Shown piece by piece: positions 1-9,930 of a stretch of DNA of 33,373 nucleotides. The DNA comes from Borborobacter arsenicus (GTDB taxonomy: Bacteria; Pseudomonadota; Alphaproteobacteria; Rhizobiales; Rhizobiaceae). The DNA is taken from assembly GCF_003934165.1 (NCBI RefSeq), contig NZ_RKST01000037.1, positions 1 to 33,373 on the forward strand, in the 5' to 3' direction. Positions within the stretch are counted from its first letter, which is position 1; the number at the start of each line of letters is the position of its first letter. The position numbers and the translations under genes were made by a program. The notes beneath the pieces were generated by a model, which saw nothing but the letters and a program-made list of their open reading frames with translations, ran no database searches and was not told where the DNA came from.

Positions 1-119
1 GCGCCGGCTTCGTCGTGGCCATCTGCGGCGAGATCATGACCATGCCCGGCCTGCCCTCAAAGCCCTCCTCGGAGAAGATCATCATCAACGAGGCAGGCGA
101 GATCGACGGGTTGAGCTGA
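1..119 (+). CDS. fhs: Formate--tetrahydrofolate ligase, C-terminal end (partial)
   Basis: Only the last 38 codons are in the window, read from base 3 and ending with TGA at 117-119. The tail contains [18 protein letters not shown], the conserved C-terminal segment of formate--tetrahydrofolate ligases (10-formyl-THF synthetase). The enzyme uses ATP to join formate to THF in cytosolic one-carbon metabolism. The N-terminal end of a gene of the same family begins at 33002. This fragment corresponds to about the last 7% of a ~560-residue protein and the distal one to about the first 22%, so the two pieces do not overlap and cannot be compared directly. The assignment rests on this one motif. Confidence 0.85.
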   Translation, partial: AGFVVAICGEIMTMPGLPSKPSSEKIIINEAGEIDGLS

Positions 120-125
120 GCGGGC

Positions 126-237
126 GCCCCTCATCCGCCTGCCGGCACCTTCTCCCCGTACACAGGGAGAAGGAAGCTGGCCGCAACGTTGACGCCTCCC
201 TCTCCCTGCCTGCGGGGAGAGGGTAAGGGTGAGGGGC
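126..237. repeat. RIME1-like two-hairpin intergenic repeat, copy 1
   Basis: A ~112-bp element starts 7 bp after the fhs stop. It has two GC-rich palindromes (CTTCTCCC...GGGAGAAG and CCTCTCCC...GGGGAGAGG) joined by a conserved centre around GGCCGCAACGTTGACGCC, with outer ends CCCCTCA/TGAGGGG. A nearly identical copy lies in the opposite orientation at 13246-13355. Size and architecture match the rhizobial RIME1 family as known. The hairpins could also help end fhs transcription. Confidence 0.8.
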
Positions 238-356
238 CGTCACAAGCAGAAACCGTTCAGTAGCCGCCTGCGACCACCTGCCTCAACCTTCGAGCAAATT
301 TTTTCTGCTAGCCGGCACAGAAAAGCCACATCCGCATCGCCTATTGCGAAATTGCA

Positions 357-403
357 GCATCGGGTCCACAAGTGGGGAACCGGTTTCGGGGAAAATCCGA
401 TGC
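357..403. repeat. Short palindromic intergenic repeat (REP-like), copy A
   Basis: A 47-bp imperfect palindrome with perfect 7-bp terminal inverted repeats, GCATCGG (357-363) and CCGATGC (397-403), around a core GTGGGGAACCGGTTTCGGGG. Related cores occur at 3808-3848, 14330-14372 and 23666-23709, always between genes. A 60-codon open frame running through it is an artefact of the repeat. Confidence 0.7.
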
Positions 404-490
404 TTGAATGAATAATCAGCGTTCAGGTACGGATATGGTTTTCAGCCATGTCCGGCTTGTTCTTTGCATGATCTGCAAGGAGCGGATGTC

Positions 491-1321
491 TTGAAAGTCG
501 AAACTACCGATCAGGCCGACACTTCCGGATCGGCTTGCCATTATGATTGGAGCGCATCGGCCGAAGCCGATGAGGTTCCGGAACGTCGAAGCGTTCTGGA
601 CCGCGCAACCGACATCTATCGCTCGGCCGAAGCAAGCGCCGTCAAGGCCATTCCGGCAATGCGCAAGCTCGCATTACCCGTCGCTGCCGCAATGGTTCTT
701 GCCGGCCTCGGCGTCGGCACGACGCTGCTCTATGACCCGCCGGCCATTCGTGAAGCCGCCGCCTTGGCCAGCATGGAAGCGCGGGCCGAGCCGGAAGCGC
801 CTGTCGTCGTGGCCGCCGCGCAGCCGGATCCCGACGTTATCCAGGGCATTCCCGCGCCGAGCACACCAAGCCCGGCTTCGACATCAGAAACGGCGCCCGC
901 AACACCGGATATCTCGGCCGACCGCCTCCCCTCGCCTGATTCGGCTCCTGCCCCCTCGGCCACCACCACAGTGGCAGCCAAGGCCGACATCCAGCCGGAA
1001 CTGGCCTACCAGCCGGATCACGCGACGATGACCGGCTCGATCCCCGCCGCCGTGCTGGCGGCAGCGGTGAAGGATACGCGCGACGAGAAGCCCGCAGCGG
1101 CAGCCGAACTGGCTGCATCCTCTGACGACGTGGCAAACGCCTCTGCCCGCGAGGGGCAGATAAGAACGGCCGTGAACATGCGCGCATCGCCCGACAAGGA
1201 CGCCAAGGTGCTGGCCGTCGTTCCGGCAAAGGCATCCGTCAGCGTCATCGAATGCAAGTCCTGGTGCAAGATCGCCTATGAAGGCCAGGAAGGCTATGTC
1301 TACAAGCGCTATGTCAGGTAG
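491..1321 (+). CDS. Membrane-anchored SH3 domain protein
   Basis: A 276-aa protein. TTG at 491 is chosen as the start because AAGGAG (477-482) lies 8 nt upstream; the open frame continues to a TTG at 464 that has no ribosome site. Order of parts: an acidic cytoplasmic N-terminus, one transmembrane helix at about residues 60-81 (LALPVAAAMVLAGLGVGTTLL), a long Ala/Pro/Ser-rich disordered linker, and a bacterial SH3 domain (SH3_3 type) from about residue 220 to the end, with VNMRASPDKDAKVLAVV and a closing GYVYKRYVR. Such proteins are thought to bind peptidoglycan or cell-wall partners from the periplasmic side. The exact role is unknown. It is monocistronic and followed by the trp promoter. Confidence 0.8.
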   Translation: MKVETTDQADTSGSACHYDWSASAEADEVPERRSVLDRATDIYRSAEASAVKAIPAMRKLALPVAAAMVLAGLGVGTTLLYDPPAIREAAALASMEARAEPEAPVVVAAAQPDPDVIQGIPAPSTPSPASTSETAPATPDISADRLPSPDSAPAPSATTTVAAKADIQPELAYQPDHATMTGSIPAAVLAAAVKDTRDEKPAAAAELAASSDDVANASAREGQIRTAVNMRASPDKDAKVLAVVPAKASVSVIECKSWCKIAYEGQEGYVYKRYVR

Positions 1322-1344
1322 CGGCGCTGCATTTTGATACCCCT

Positions 1345-1362
1345 CGGATTTTTCGAAATCCG
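1345..1362. terminator. Perfect hairpin with TTCG loop between the SH3 gene and the trp promoter
   Basis: CGGATTT-TTCG-AAATCCG forms a perfect 7-bp stem with a UUCG tetraloop, 23 nt after the SH3 gene stop and directly abutting the predicted trpL -35 box at 1363. There is no U-tract on the plus strand. It may end the upstream transcript or act as an operator for trp; the sequence does not decide between these. Confidence 0.4.
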
Positions 1363-1391
1363 CTTGCTCCGGCAGCGCTTCGCGGCTATGG
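1363..1391 (+). promoter_or_regulatory. Predicted trpL-trpE(G) promoter
   Basis: CTTGCT (1363-1368), a 17-bp spacer, then CTATGG (1386-1391), close to the alphaproteobacterial sigma70 pattern CTTGAC-N17-CTATAT. Transcription would start about 7-8 nt after the -10, at or next to the trpL ATG at 1399. That implies a leaderless leader-peptide mRNA, as known for Sinorhizobium meliloti trpL. Confidence 0.6.
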
Positions 1392-1398
1392 AACGACC

Positions 1399-1443
1399 AT
1401 GACTTCGATTTCGAACACGATGCGTTGGTGGTGGGCCTGCTGA
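1399..1443 (+). CDS. trpL: trp operon leader peptide (14 aa, three consecutive Trp)
   Basis: ATG ACT TCG ATT TCG AAC ACG ATG CGT TGG TGG TGG GCC TGC TGA encodes MTSISNTMRWWWAC. The length of 14 aa and the WWWA near the end match the rhizobial TrpL family (S. meliloti TrpL also has three tandem Trp codons). Ribosome stalling at the Trp codons under tryptophan shortage would favour the antiterminator downstream and allow trpE(G) transcription. In S. meliloti the released attenuator RNA and the peptide also act in trans; whether that holds here is inference. No good Shine-Dalgarno is present, fitting leaderless translation. Confidence 0.9.
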   Translation: MTSISNTMRWWWAC

Positions 1444-1445
1444 AA

Positions 1446-1516
1446 GCGGCCTGACGAACGCGTGCGCGTGGATATTGGTGGCCGCAACGGGATGTCCGGG
1501 CGGCCATTTGTTTTTT
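1446..1516 (+). terminator. trp attenuator (antiterminator/terminator pair)
   Basis: GCGGCC (1446-1451), right after the trpL stop, can pair with GGCCGC (1480-1485) as antiterminator. The overlapping TGGCCGC (1479-1485) can instead pair with GCGGCCA (1500-1506) to form a terminator followed by TTTGTTTTTT (1507-1516). The two structures exclude each other because they share 1480-1485. The trpE(G) start lies 45 nt after the U-tract. This is classic ribosome-mediated attenuation. Confidence 0.85.
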
Positions 1517-1561
1517 CAAGAGCTTTCCGGGTCCGCCTGACGGCGAAAAGGGAGACGGGAA

Positions 1562-3751
1562 ATGTCGGTAGAGACTCTTGAAAACGGCGCCGAGCGCTTC
1601 GTGACCGCCGGCGGTATCGCAATCACGCGCAGCCGCCATGACACGGCCTATGCCGGCGCCATCGAAGCCTATATCGACGGGCTGGACGCAAGGCGCGGCG
1701 CAGTCTTTTCCTCCAATTATGAATATCCCGGCCGCTATACCCGCTGGGACACGGCAATCATCGATCCGCCTCTGGTGATTTCGGCGCATGGGCGTTCGAT
1801 GAAGATCGAAGCGCTCAACCGGCGCGGCGAAGCGCTACTTCCCGTGATCGGCCGCACGCTGGCTTCACTTTCCGACGTCACCATCACCGAGACGACGAAC
1901 CGGCTGATCCGGCTCGACGTCGCCGAGCCCGGCCGCGTATTCGCCGAGGAGGAGCGCAGCCGCGCGCCGTCGGTGTTCACGGTGCTGCGCGCCATCACCG
2001 CGCTGTTCCACACAGAACATGACAGCAATCTCGGCCTTTACGGCGCCTTCGGCTACGATCTCGCCTTCCAGTTCGATCCGGTCGACCTGCATCTTCAGCG
2101 CGCGCCAAGCCAGCGCGACCTGGTGCTCTACCTGCCTGACGAAATCCTGGTCGTCGACCACCACCAGGCCAAGGCCTGGCACGACCGCTATGACTATTCA
2201 GGCGAGGGTTTTTCGACCGAGGGCCTGCCGCGCGACAATGCCGCCGAGCCGTTCAAGCCCTCGGACCGGGTGCCGCCGCGCGGCGACCACGAGCCCGGCG
2301 AATATTCGAAGATCGTGGAGAAGGCCAAGGAAAGCTTCCGGCGCGGCGACCTGTTCGAGGTGGTTCCCGGCCAGATGTTTTATGAGCGCTGCCAGACCGC
2401 TCCTTCCGACATTTCGCGCCGGCTGAAGAAAACCAATCCGTCGCCCTATTCCTTCTTCATCAATCTCGGCGAAGGCGAATATCTGATCGGCGCTTCGCCC
2501 GAAATGTTCGTGCGCGTCAATGGCAGGCGGGTGGAGACCTGCCCGATCTCGGGCACCATCAAGCGCGGCGACGACGCGATCTCGGATTCGGAGCAGATAT
2601 TGAAGCTGTTAAATTCCAAGAAGGACGAATCCGAGCTGACCATGTGCTCTGATGTCGACCGCAACGACAAGAGCCGCATCTGCGAGCCGGGTTCGGTGCG
2701 TGTCATCGGCCGGCGCCAGATCGAGATGTATTCGCGCCTGATCCATACGGTCGATCATATCGAGGGGCGGCTGCGCGAAGGTATGGACGCTTTCGATGCG
2801 TTCCTGTCGCATGCCTGGGCCGTGACAGTGACCGGCGCGCCGAAACTGTGGGCGATGCGCTTCATCGAAAAGCACGAAAAGAGCCCACGCGCCTGGTATG
2901 CGGGCGCTATCGGCATGGTGCATTTCAACGGCGATCTCAACACCGGGCTGACGCTGCGGACCATCCGCATCAAGGACGGGATAGCCGAGGTCCGCGCGGG
3001 TGCTACATTGCTGTATGATTCCGTGCCGGAAGAAGAAGAAGCCGAAACCGAACTGAAAGCCTCCGCCATGCTGTCTGCCATTCGCGACGCCAAGACCGGC
3101 AACGCCGCCGCCACAGAGCGCCAGTCCGCCCGCGTCGGCGATGGGGTGAAGATTCTGCTGGTCGACCATGAGGACAGCTTCGTCCACACGCTGGCCAATT
3201 ATTTCCGCCAGACCGGCGCGGATGTATCGACCGTGCGCGCGCCGGTGGCCGACGAATTGTTCGAGACGCTGAAGCCCGATCTGGTGGTGCTTTCGCCCGG
3301 CCCCGGCCTGCCCAAGGATTTCGACTGCGCCACGACGATCCGCAAGGCGCGGGCGCGCGACCTGCCGGTGTTCGGCGTCTGCCTCGGCCTGCAAGCGCTG
3401 GCGGAGGCCTATGGCGGCACGCTGCGCCAGCTCGACGTACCTATGCACGGCAAGCCATCGCGCATCCGCGTCTCGCAGCCCGGCATCATCTTTTCCGGCC
3501 TGCCGCAGGAGGTCACTGTCGGCCGCTATCATTCGATCTATGCCGATCCCAAGCTTCTGCCGGAAGGCTTCATGGTGACCGCCATGACCGACGACGGCAT
3601 CATCATGGCTTTCGAGCATGAAAGCGAGCCGATCGCGGCGGTACAGTTCCATCCCGAATCGATCATGACGCTCGGCCAGGACGCGGGCATGCGCATGATC
3701 GAGAATGTCGTCGCCCACATGCCGCGCAAGGCAAGGGAGAAAGCCGCCTAG
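1562..3751 (+). CDS. trpE(G): Fused anthranilate synthase TrpE(G)
   Basis: A 729-aa fusion of both anthranilate synthase components, converting chorismate and glutamine to anthranilate, the first step of tryptophan synthesis. The N-terminal ~520 residues are the chorismate-binding component, with [38 protein letters not shown] and [18 protein letters not shown]. Residues ~530-725 are a class I glutamine amidotransferase with [10 protein letters not shown], nucleophile Cys607 in FGVCLGLQ, and His697/Glu699 in FHPES. The fusion is typical of Rhizobiales trpE(G), which stands apart from the other trp genes, as here. AGGGAG upstream supports the ATG at 1562. Expression should be controlled by the trpL attenuator. 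Confidence 0.97.
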   Translation: MSVETLENGAERFVTAGGIAITRSRHDTAYAGAIEAYIDGLDARRGAVFSSNYEYPGRYTRWDTAIIDPPLVISAHGRSMKIEALNRRGEALLPVIGRTLASLSDVTITETTNRLIRLDVAEPGRVFAEEERSRAPSVFTVLRAITALFHTEHDSNLGLYGAFGYDLAFQFDPVDLHLQRAPSQRDLVLYLPDEILVVDHHQAKAWHDRYDYSGEGFSTEGLPRDNAAEPFKPSDRVPPRGDHEPGEYSKIVEKAKESFRRGDLFEVVPGQMFYERCQTAPSDISRRLKKTNPSPYSFFINLGEGEYLIGASPEMFVRVNGRRVETCPISGTIKRGDDAISDSEQILKLLNSKKDESELTMCSDVDRNDKSRICEPGSVRVIGRRQIEMYSRLIHTVDHIEGRLREGMDAFDAFLSHAWAVTVTGAPKLWAMRFIEKHEKSPRAWYAGAIGMVHFNGDLNTGLTLRTIRIKDGIAEVRAGATLLYDSVPEEEEAETELKASAMLSAIRDAKTGNAAATERQSARVGDGVKILLVDHEDSFVHTLANYFRQTGADVSTVRAPVADELFETLKPDLVVLSPGPGLPKDFDCATTIRKARARDLPVFGVCLGLQALAEAYGGTLRQLDVPMHGKPSRIRVSQPGIIFSGLPQEVTVGRYHSIYADPKLLPEGFMVTAMTDDGIIMAFEHESEPIAAVQFHPESIMTLGQDAGMRMIENVVAHMPRKAREKAA

Positions 3752-3807
3752 GACCTGACCGTCCCGCCCATTTGAACCGTCATCTTTCTCCGGTGCCTTG
3801 TGGAGGT

Positions 3808-3848
3808 ATGATCTTTTCGGATAACCGGTATCCACTTTTCAGGATCAT
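3808..3848. repeat. Short palindromic intergenic repeat (REP-like), copy B
   Basis: Between trpE(G) and the CDF gene. Ends ATGATC (3808-3813) and GATCAT (3843-3848) flank a core CGGATAACCGGTATCCACTT. It is the reverse-complement orientation of the copies at 357 and 14330. Confidence 0.65.
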
Positions 3849-3865
3849 GTTCTAGGGACTGCCTT

Positions 3866-4774
3866 ATGGATTCCAAGCAAACAGTCCGGCGCCTGGCGTT
3901 CTGGTCGATCATCATCGCCTTTGGCGTGATGGGATTGAAATATTTCGCCTATCACATCACCGGATCGGTGGCGCTCTATTCGGACGCGCTGGAATCCGTG
4001 GTCAATGTGATCGCGGCGGCGGCCGCCTTCTGGGCAATCCGCGTCAGCCAGAAGCCGGCCGACCGGGGCCATCCCTACGGCCATCACAAGGCGGAATATT
4101 TCTCGGCCGTGCTCGAAGGCGTGCTGATCGTCCTGGCCGCCCTGCTGATCCTGCGCGAGGTCTGGTCGGCCTGGCAGACGCCGACGCTGATCGAGCAGCC
4201 CTGGGAGGGCCTTGCGGTGAATGCGCTGGCAGCAGTGGTGAATTGCGGCTGGGCGCTGATCCTGATCCGCGCCGGACGCCGGCACAAATCGCCGGCGCTG
4301 CTGGCCGACGGCCAGCACATCATGACCGACGTGGTCACCTCGCTCGGCGTCATCGCCGGCCTCGTCGGCGCGGTGCTGACCGGCTGGACCATACTTGATC
4401 CGCTGCTGGCCGTGATCGTGGCGCTCAACATCCTGTGGCAGGGCTGGCATGTGATCGGCTCGTCGCTGAACGGGTTGATGGACATGGCGGTCGACAGCCA
4501 GGAGCATCTGCGCATCCGCGACATCATCTCGAACAATTCCAAGGGCGCGCTGGAAGTCCATGACCTGAAGACGCGCATCGCCGGACGTGCGGTCTTCATC
4601 GAGTTCCACCTCGTCGTCGACGCCGATATGAGCGTGGGCGAAAGCCATGTGATCTGCGACCGCATCGAGGAGGCGCTGAAGGCTGACATTCCAGGCGTGC
4701 GCATCACCATCCATGTCGAGCCAGACGACGAGGCCAAGCTGCCGCTGGGCACCAGCGCGGTGCCCTTCGCGTGA
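3866..4774 (+). CDS. Cation diffusion facilitator (CDF) metal exporter
   Basis: A 302-aa inner-membrane protein of the CDF family, which exports divalent metals such as Zn, Fe, Co or Mn in exchange for protons. Six hydrophobic segments fall within the first ~210 residues. Family signatures are YSDALESVVN in TM2 (Asp40), HPYGHHKAEYFSA after TM2, and the TM5 metal-site pattern ADGQHIMTD (His151, Asp155). The C-terminal ~80 residues form the cytoplasmic ferredoxin-like domain (VHDLKTRIAG...VEPDDEAKLP). The metal cannot be read from the sequence. The stop overlaps the start of the AbrB-type gene by 4 bp (GTGA), so the two are translationally coupled. Confidence 0.9.
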   Translation: MDSKQTVRRLAFWSIIIAFGVMGLKYFAYHITGSVALYSDALESVVNVIAAAAAFWAIRVSQKPADRGHPYGHHKAEYFSAVLEGVLIVLAALLILREVWSAWQTPTLIEQPWEGLAVNALAAVVNCGWALILIRAGRRHKSPALLADGQHIMTDVVTSLGVIAGLVGAVLTGWTILDPLLAVIVALNILWQGWHVIGSSLNGLMDMAVDSQEHLRIRDIISNNSKGALEVHDLKTRIAGRAVFIEFHLVVDADMSVGESHVICDRIEEALKADIPGVRITIHVEPDDEAKLPLGTSAVPFA

Positions 4775-5862
4775 AGGATGAGAACTCCCCACACAAGCCG
4801 CCCGAGTCGCTCGCGTGGCTTGCGCCGGGGATGCAATGGGCGCTGATCCTTCTCGTCTCGCTCGTCCTCACCGGCCTGCTCGAACTTGCCGACCTGCCCG
4901 CCGCCCTGCTGATCGGTCCGATGCTGGCCGGCATCATCGCCGGGACCAACGGCGCCACGGTGCGCCTGCCGCGGCCGGTGTTCTTCGCCGCCCAGGCGAT
5001 CATCGGCTGCCTGATCGCAGCCTCCATCGAGCTCGAAATACTCGTGCTGTTCGTGCATGAGTGGCCGCTGTTTCTCGGCGCCGTGCTGGCAACCGTCGCA
5101 GCATCGAGCTTTCTTGGCTGGCTGATCAGCCGGTGGAAGATCCTGCCCGGCACGACGGCGGTGTGGGGCTCGGCGCCCGGCGCCTCCACGGCTATGGTGC
5201 TGATGGCCGAGACCTTCGGCGCCGACGCCCGTCTCGTCGCCTTCATGCAATATTTGCGGGTCATCTTCGTATCGGTAACCGCGGCACTCGTGGCCCGGCT
5301 ATGGGTGGACACTTCCAGCGTGGCGATCCCCGAAAAGATTTGGTTTCCCGCCATCGACTGGCTGCCCTTCGGCTCCACGCTTGCCGTCGCCGCCATCGGC
5401 GGGATCGGTGGCCGTCTCCTGCGCCTGCCCTCGCCCTGGTTTCTCGGCAGCCTCATTCTGGGCGTGACGCTGCATCTGGCCGGCCTGGTCGACTTCCAGC
5501 TTCCGGAATGGCTGCTTGCGATGAGCTACGCGCTGATCGGCTGGGCGATCGGGCTCAATTTCAGCCGGCCGATCCTGCGCCATGCCGCCCGCGCGCTGCC
5601 GCAGATCGCGCTGTCGATCCTTGTGCTGATGAGCTTTTGCGGCGGGCTGGCCTGGCTTCTCAGCCGCTATCTCGGCATCGATCCGCTGACCGCCTATCTG
5701 GCCACCAGCCCCGGCGGCATGGATTCGGTCGCCATCATCGCCGCCGCCGCCGACAATGTGAACATCTCCTTCGTCATGGCCATGCAGACCGCGCGATTCC
5801 TGTTCGTGCTGATGCTCGGACCATGGCTTGCGCGCCTGGTGGCCCGGCTGGTGAAGGAGTAA
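4771..5862 (+). CDS. AbrB-family integral membrane protein
   Basis: A 363-aa, very hydrophobic protein of about ten membrane segments. It belongs to the family with two AbrB duplication domains, named after E. coli AbrB (COG3180) and often mislabelled as a transcriptional regulator. The internal repeat shows in the paired motifs GSAPGASTAMVLMAETFGAD (first half) and TSPGGMDSVAIIAAAADN (second half). The family is generally regarded as transporters of unknown substrate. It starts with GTG at 4771, overlapping the CDF stop, which puts both in one operon and suggests, without proving, a linked transport role. Confidence 0.85.
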   Translation: MKDENSPHKPPESLAWLAPGMQWALILLVSLVLTGLLELADLPAALLIGPMLAGIIAGTNGATVRLPRPVFFAAQAIIGCLIAASIELEILVLFVHEWPLFLGAVLATVAASSFLGWLISRWKILPGTTAVWGSAPGASTAMVLMAETFGADARLVAFMQYLRVIFVSVTAALVARLWVDTSSVAIPEKIWFPAIDWLPFGSTLAVAAIGGIGGRLLRLPSPWFLGSLILGVTLHLAGLVDFQLPEWLLAMSYALIGWAIGLNFSRPILRHAARALPQIALSILVLMSFCGGLAWLLSRYLGIDPLTAYLATSPGGMDSVAIIAAAADNVNISFVMAMQTARFLFVLMLGPWLARLVARLVKE

Positions 5863-5895
5863 AGCCGACTAATTCGGCTGGAAAAGCCGACTAAT
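5861..5895. repeat. 13-bp direct repeat with alternative hairpins
   Basis: AAAGCCGACTAAT occurs at 5861-5873 and again at 5883-5895, a 22-bp period. Between the copies, TCGGCT (5874-5879) is complementary to the AGCCGA of either copy, so two mutually exclusive hairpins are possible. A T6 run follows at 5912-5917. It begins in the AbrB-type stop codon and precedes DUF47-pit. Its role is unknown, either terminator-like or an operator. Confidence 0.5.
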
Positions 5896-5986
5896 CTGTG
5901 TGAAGCGGTAATTTTTTGAAGCGCGGGACACCTTTGGGGTGTAGTGCGCATTGAAAAGAAGCATGTCAGGAGGCTGAGCTTAGACG

Positions 5987-6631
5987 ATGCTGAAATGGTT
6001 TCGGGCGATCATGCCGCATGAGGATCGGTTCTTCGATCTCTTCGACCGGCACTCGCAACTGGTGGTGTGCGGCGCCGATGCGCTGCAGAAGTTGCTGGCC
6101 GGCGGCGGCGAGGTCGAGCGCTATAGCGGCGAGATCGTCAATCTGGAGCGGCAGGCCGACACCATCACCGACGAGGTGATGATGGCCGTGCGCAAGAGTT
6201 TCGTCACGCCCTTCGACCGCAGCGACATCCAGGACCTGATCCAGTCGATGGACGACGCCATCGACATGATGCGCAAGACGGTGAAGACCGTGACGCTTTA
6301 CGAGCAGACGCAATTCGAGCCGCGCATGCAGGAGCTCGGCGAGCTGATCGTGCAGTCCGCGCGCCTCAATGCGGAAGCAATTCCGCTGTTGAGCAAGGTT
6401 GCAACCCACGCCCCGCGGCTGACCGAACTGACCAGCGAGGTCAGGCGCCTGGAAGGCCGTGCCGACAATGTGCACGATGAGGGGCTGAAGGCGCTGTTCC
6501 AGCGCCACGGCCATTCCGACCCGATGGCCTTCCACATCGGCAGCGAAATCTACGGGCAACTGGAAAAAGTCATGGACCGGTTCGAGGATGTCGCCAACGA
6601 GATCAGCGGCATCGTGGTCGAGAACGTGTAG
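5987..6631 (+). CDS. DUF47 family (PhoU-like) phosphate transport accessory protein
   Basis: A 214-aa, largely helical, soluble protein of the DUF47/TIGR00153 family, related in fold to PhoU. Recognisable parts are the N-terminal LMPHEDRFFDLFDRHS-like segment, seen here as IMPHEDRFFDLFDRHSQLV, and a central RQADTITDEVMMAVRKSFVTPFDR motif spanning residues ~50-75. These proteins are commonly encoded just before a Pit transporter and are thought to regulate or assist it. AGGAGG (5969-5974) precedes the ATG. The pit gene follows after 9 nt, so the two form an operon. No clear Pho box (CTGTCAT repeats) is visible upstream. Confidence 0.9.
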   Translation: MLKWFRAIMPHEDRFFDLFDRHSQLVVCGADALQKLLAGGGEVERYSGEIVNLERQADTITDEVMMAVRKSFVTPFDRSDIQDLIQSMDDAIDMMRKTVKTVTLYEQTQFEPRMQELGELIVQSARLNAEAIPLLSKVATHAPRLTELTSEVRRLEGRADNVHDEGLKALFQRHGHSDPMAFHIGSEIYGQLEKVMDRFEDVANEISGIVVENV

Positions 6632-6640
6632 ACGCCGGGC

Positions 6641-7648
6641 ATGGATGCTTCTCTTGCCTTGCCGGTGCTGATTGCACTGATTGCGGTTGCGCTGTTCTTC
6701 GACTTCCTGAACGGGCTGCACGATGCGGCGAACTCCATCGCCACGATCGTCTCCACGCGCGTTCTGCGGCCGCAATATGCGGTCATGTGGGCGGCCTTCT
6801 TCAATTTCATCGCCTTCCTGTTTTTCGGCCTGCATGTCGCCGAAACGCTCGGCACCGGCATCATCGATGCCAGCATCGTCGATCCTCGCGTGATCTTCGC
6901 AGCCCTGATGGGGGCAATCGTCTGGAACATCGTGACCTGGCTGTTCGGCATCCCGTCGAGCAGTTCTCATGCGTTGATCGGCGGCCTTGTCGGGGCCGGC
7001 GTTGCCAAGGCAGGCGGTGGCGCCATCGTCTGGACCGGCCTGCTCAAGACCACCGCGGCAATCGTGCTGTCGCCGCTGACCGGTTTCCTGCTAGCACTGG
7101 CGCTGGTGCTCACCGTCTCATGGATCTTCGTGCGCCAGACGCCCTTTGCCGTCGACCGCACCTTCCGCGTCCTGCAATTCGCCTCGGCCTCGATGTATTC
7201 GCTGGGCCATGGCGGCAATGACGCGCAGAAGACCATGGGCATCATCGCCGTGCTGTTGTTCTCGCAAGGCTATCTCGGCAGCGAATTCTACGTGCCCTTC
7301 TGGGTGGTGATCACCTGCCAGGCGGCGATCGCGCTCGGCACGCTGTTCGGCGGCTGGCGCATCGTCCACACGATGGGCTCCAAGATCACGCGGTTGAACC
7401 CGATGCAGGGCTTCTGCGCCGAGACCGGCGGGGCGATCACCCTGTTTGCGGCGACCTGGCTCGGCATTCCGGTCTCCACCACCCATACAATCACCGGCGC
7501 GATCGTCGGCGTCGGCGCGGCAAGGCGCGTCTCGGCGGTGCGCTGGGGGATTGCCGGCAACATCGTCGTCGCCTGGGTGGTCACTCTACCGGTCGCCGCG
7601 ATGATCGCTGCGGCAAGCTATTGGGCCGTTGGGCTGGTCTCATCTTAG
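6641..7648 (+). CDS. pit: Pit-type inorganic phosphate transporter
   Basis: A 335-aa inner-membrane protein of the PiT (PF01384) family, a low-affinity phosphate (metal-phosphate)/proton symporter. The two inverted family signatures are present: FDFLNGLHDAANSIATIVSTR near residue 20, and SLGHGGNDAQKTMG with the late GIPVSTTHTITGAIVGVGAA. GIPSSSSHALIGGLVGAG is the first-half counterpart of the latter. There are about ten membrane spans. It is second in the operon with the DUF47 gene, the arrangement known as orfA-pit in S. meliloti. No obvious intrinsic terminator follows. Confidence 0.92.
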   Translation: MDASLALPVLIALIAVALFFDFLNGLHDAANSIATIVSTRVLRPQYAVMWAAFFNFIAFLFFGLHVAETLGTGIIDASIVDPRVIFAALMGAIVWNIVTWLFGIPSSSSHALIGGLVGAGVAKAGGGAIVWTGLLKTTAAIVLSPLTGFLLALALVLTVSWIFVRQTPFAVDRTFRVLQFASASMYSLGHGGNDAQKTMGIIAVLLFSQGYLGSEFYVPFWVVITCQAAIALGTLFGGWRIVHTMGSKITRLNPMQGFCAETGGAITLFAATWLGIPVSTTHTITGAIVGVGAARRVSAVRWGIAGNIVVAWVVTLPVAAMIAAASYWAVGLVSS

Positions 7649-7703
7649 CCGGCCTGGATTCGGGGCCTTGCGCGCGGCTTGGACGTCTAGTATCAGTGCG
7701 TCC

Positions 7704-7802
7704 ATGGTTTCGCGCCCGAACATCTCGATGTTGCATCTGTCCGTTTTCACGGGCGAGATCGCGCGCGCCCTCTCTTCCAGCCTGCTTCTTCTCGGCCTTA
7801 GC

Positions 7803-7823
<21 letters not shown>
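7704..7823 (+). CDS. Probable leuA leader peptide with Leu run
   Basis: An open frame of 39 codons (or 31 from the in-frame ATG at 7728) ends at TAA 7821-7823 and carries CTG CTT CTT CTC GGC CTT near its end, giving ALSSSLLLLGLSG. It sits 127 nt upstream of leuA, and an attenuator-like structure begins at its stop codon. A cluster of Leu codons before a terminator ahead of the leucine-synthesis committing enzyme is the hallmark of ribosome-mediated attenuation. No Shine-Dalgarno is seen before either ATG, and the true start is uncertain. It is called from position and codon content, not homology. Confidence 0.6.
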
Positions 7824-9659
<1,836 letters not shown>

Positions 9660-9670
9660 ACATAGCCTTT

Positions 9671-9707
9671 GCCGCCGCGCCTCCAGCAAGGCGCGGCGGC
9701 CGTTTCT
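9671..9707 (+). terminator. leuA intrinsic terminator
   Basis: A perfect 11-bp stem GCCGCCGCGCC (9671-9681)/GGCGCGGCGGC (9690-9700) with an 8-nt loop is followed by CGTTTCTT, 11 nt after the leuA stop. Confidence 0.85.
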
Positions 9708-9711
9708 TCCA

Positions 9712-9774
9712 ATGGTTAACCATAGCGCATCCTGTTGCGGGATAAGTGCGGATAAGTGCGCGGCATCCCGCAGG
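9712..9774. promoter_or_regulatory. Palindrome, tandem 10-mer and hairpin before the wHTH/TPR gene
   Basis: Three signals lie together. ATGGTTAACCAT (9712-9723) is a perfect 12-bp palindrome containing the CtrA-type half-site TTAACCAT on both strands. GGATAAGTGC is repeated in tandem at 9740-9749 and 9750-9759. GCGGGAT (9737-9743) can pair with ATCCCGC (9765-9771) across the tandem repeat. The cluster is a plausible operator region for the gene at 9931; the rest of 9775-9914 shows nothing clear. Confidence 0.45.
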
Positions 9775-9930
9775 GTCGGGCTTGCATGCTTGTAAGCCTG
9801 TGCATCGGGGTTAAGATTGCTCTTCCCTGCAGCCGGCCGGTCTGGCATGTAACAAGCTGCGCTACCGTGAGTTGACGTCTGCTTCCGGAAGAAATCATCC
9901 CTCAGGCGCCGTTGTGGAGAGGCTCGACGC

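Noticed and set aside
229-411. 60-codon frame after the first repeat
   Set aside because: It runs through the RIME-like end and the REP-like element; no ribosome site or homology.
2609-3835. 408-codon minus-strand frame opposite trpE(G)
   Set aside because: His/Arg-rich composition typical of an antisense shadow of a GC-rich gene; it covers the TrpG domain and has no ribosome site.
5881-5986. Pho box upstream of DUF47-pit
   Set aside because: No CTGTCAT-type tandem repeats are present; the 22-bp repeat there has a different sequence.
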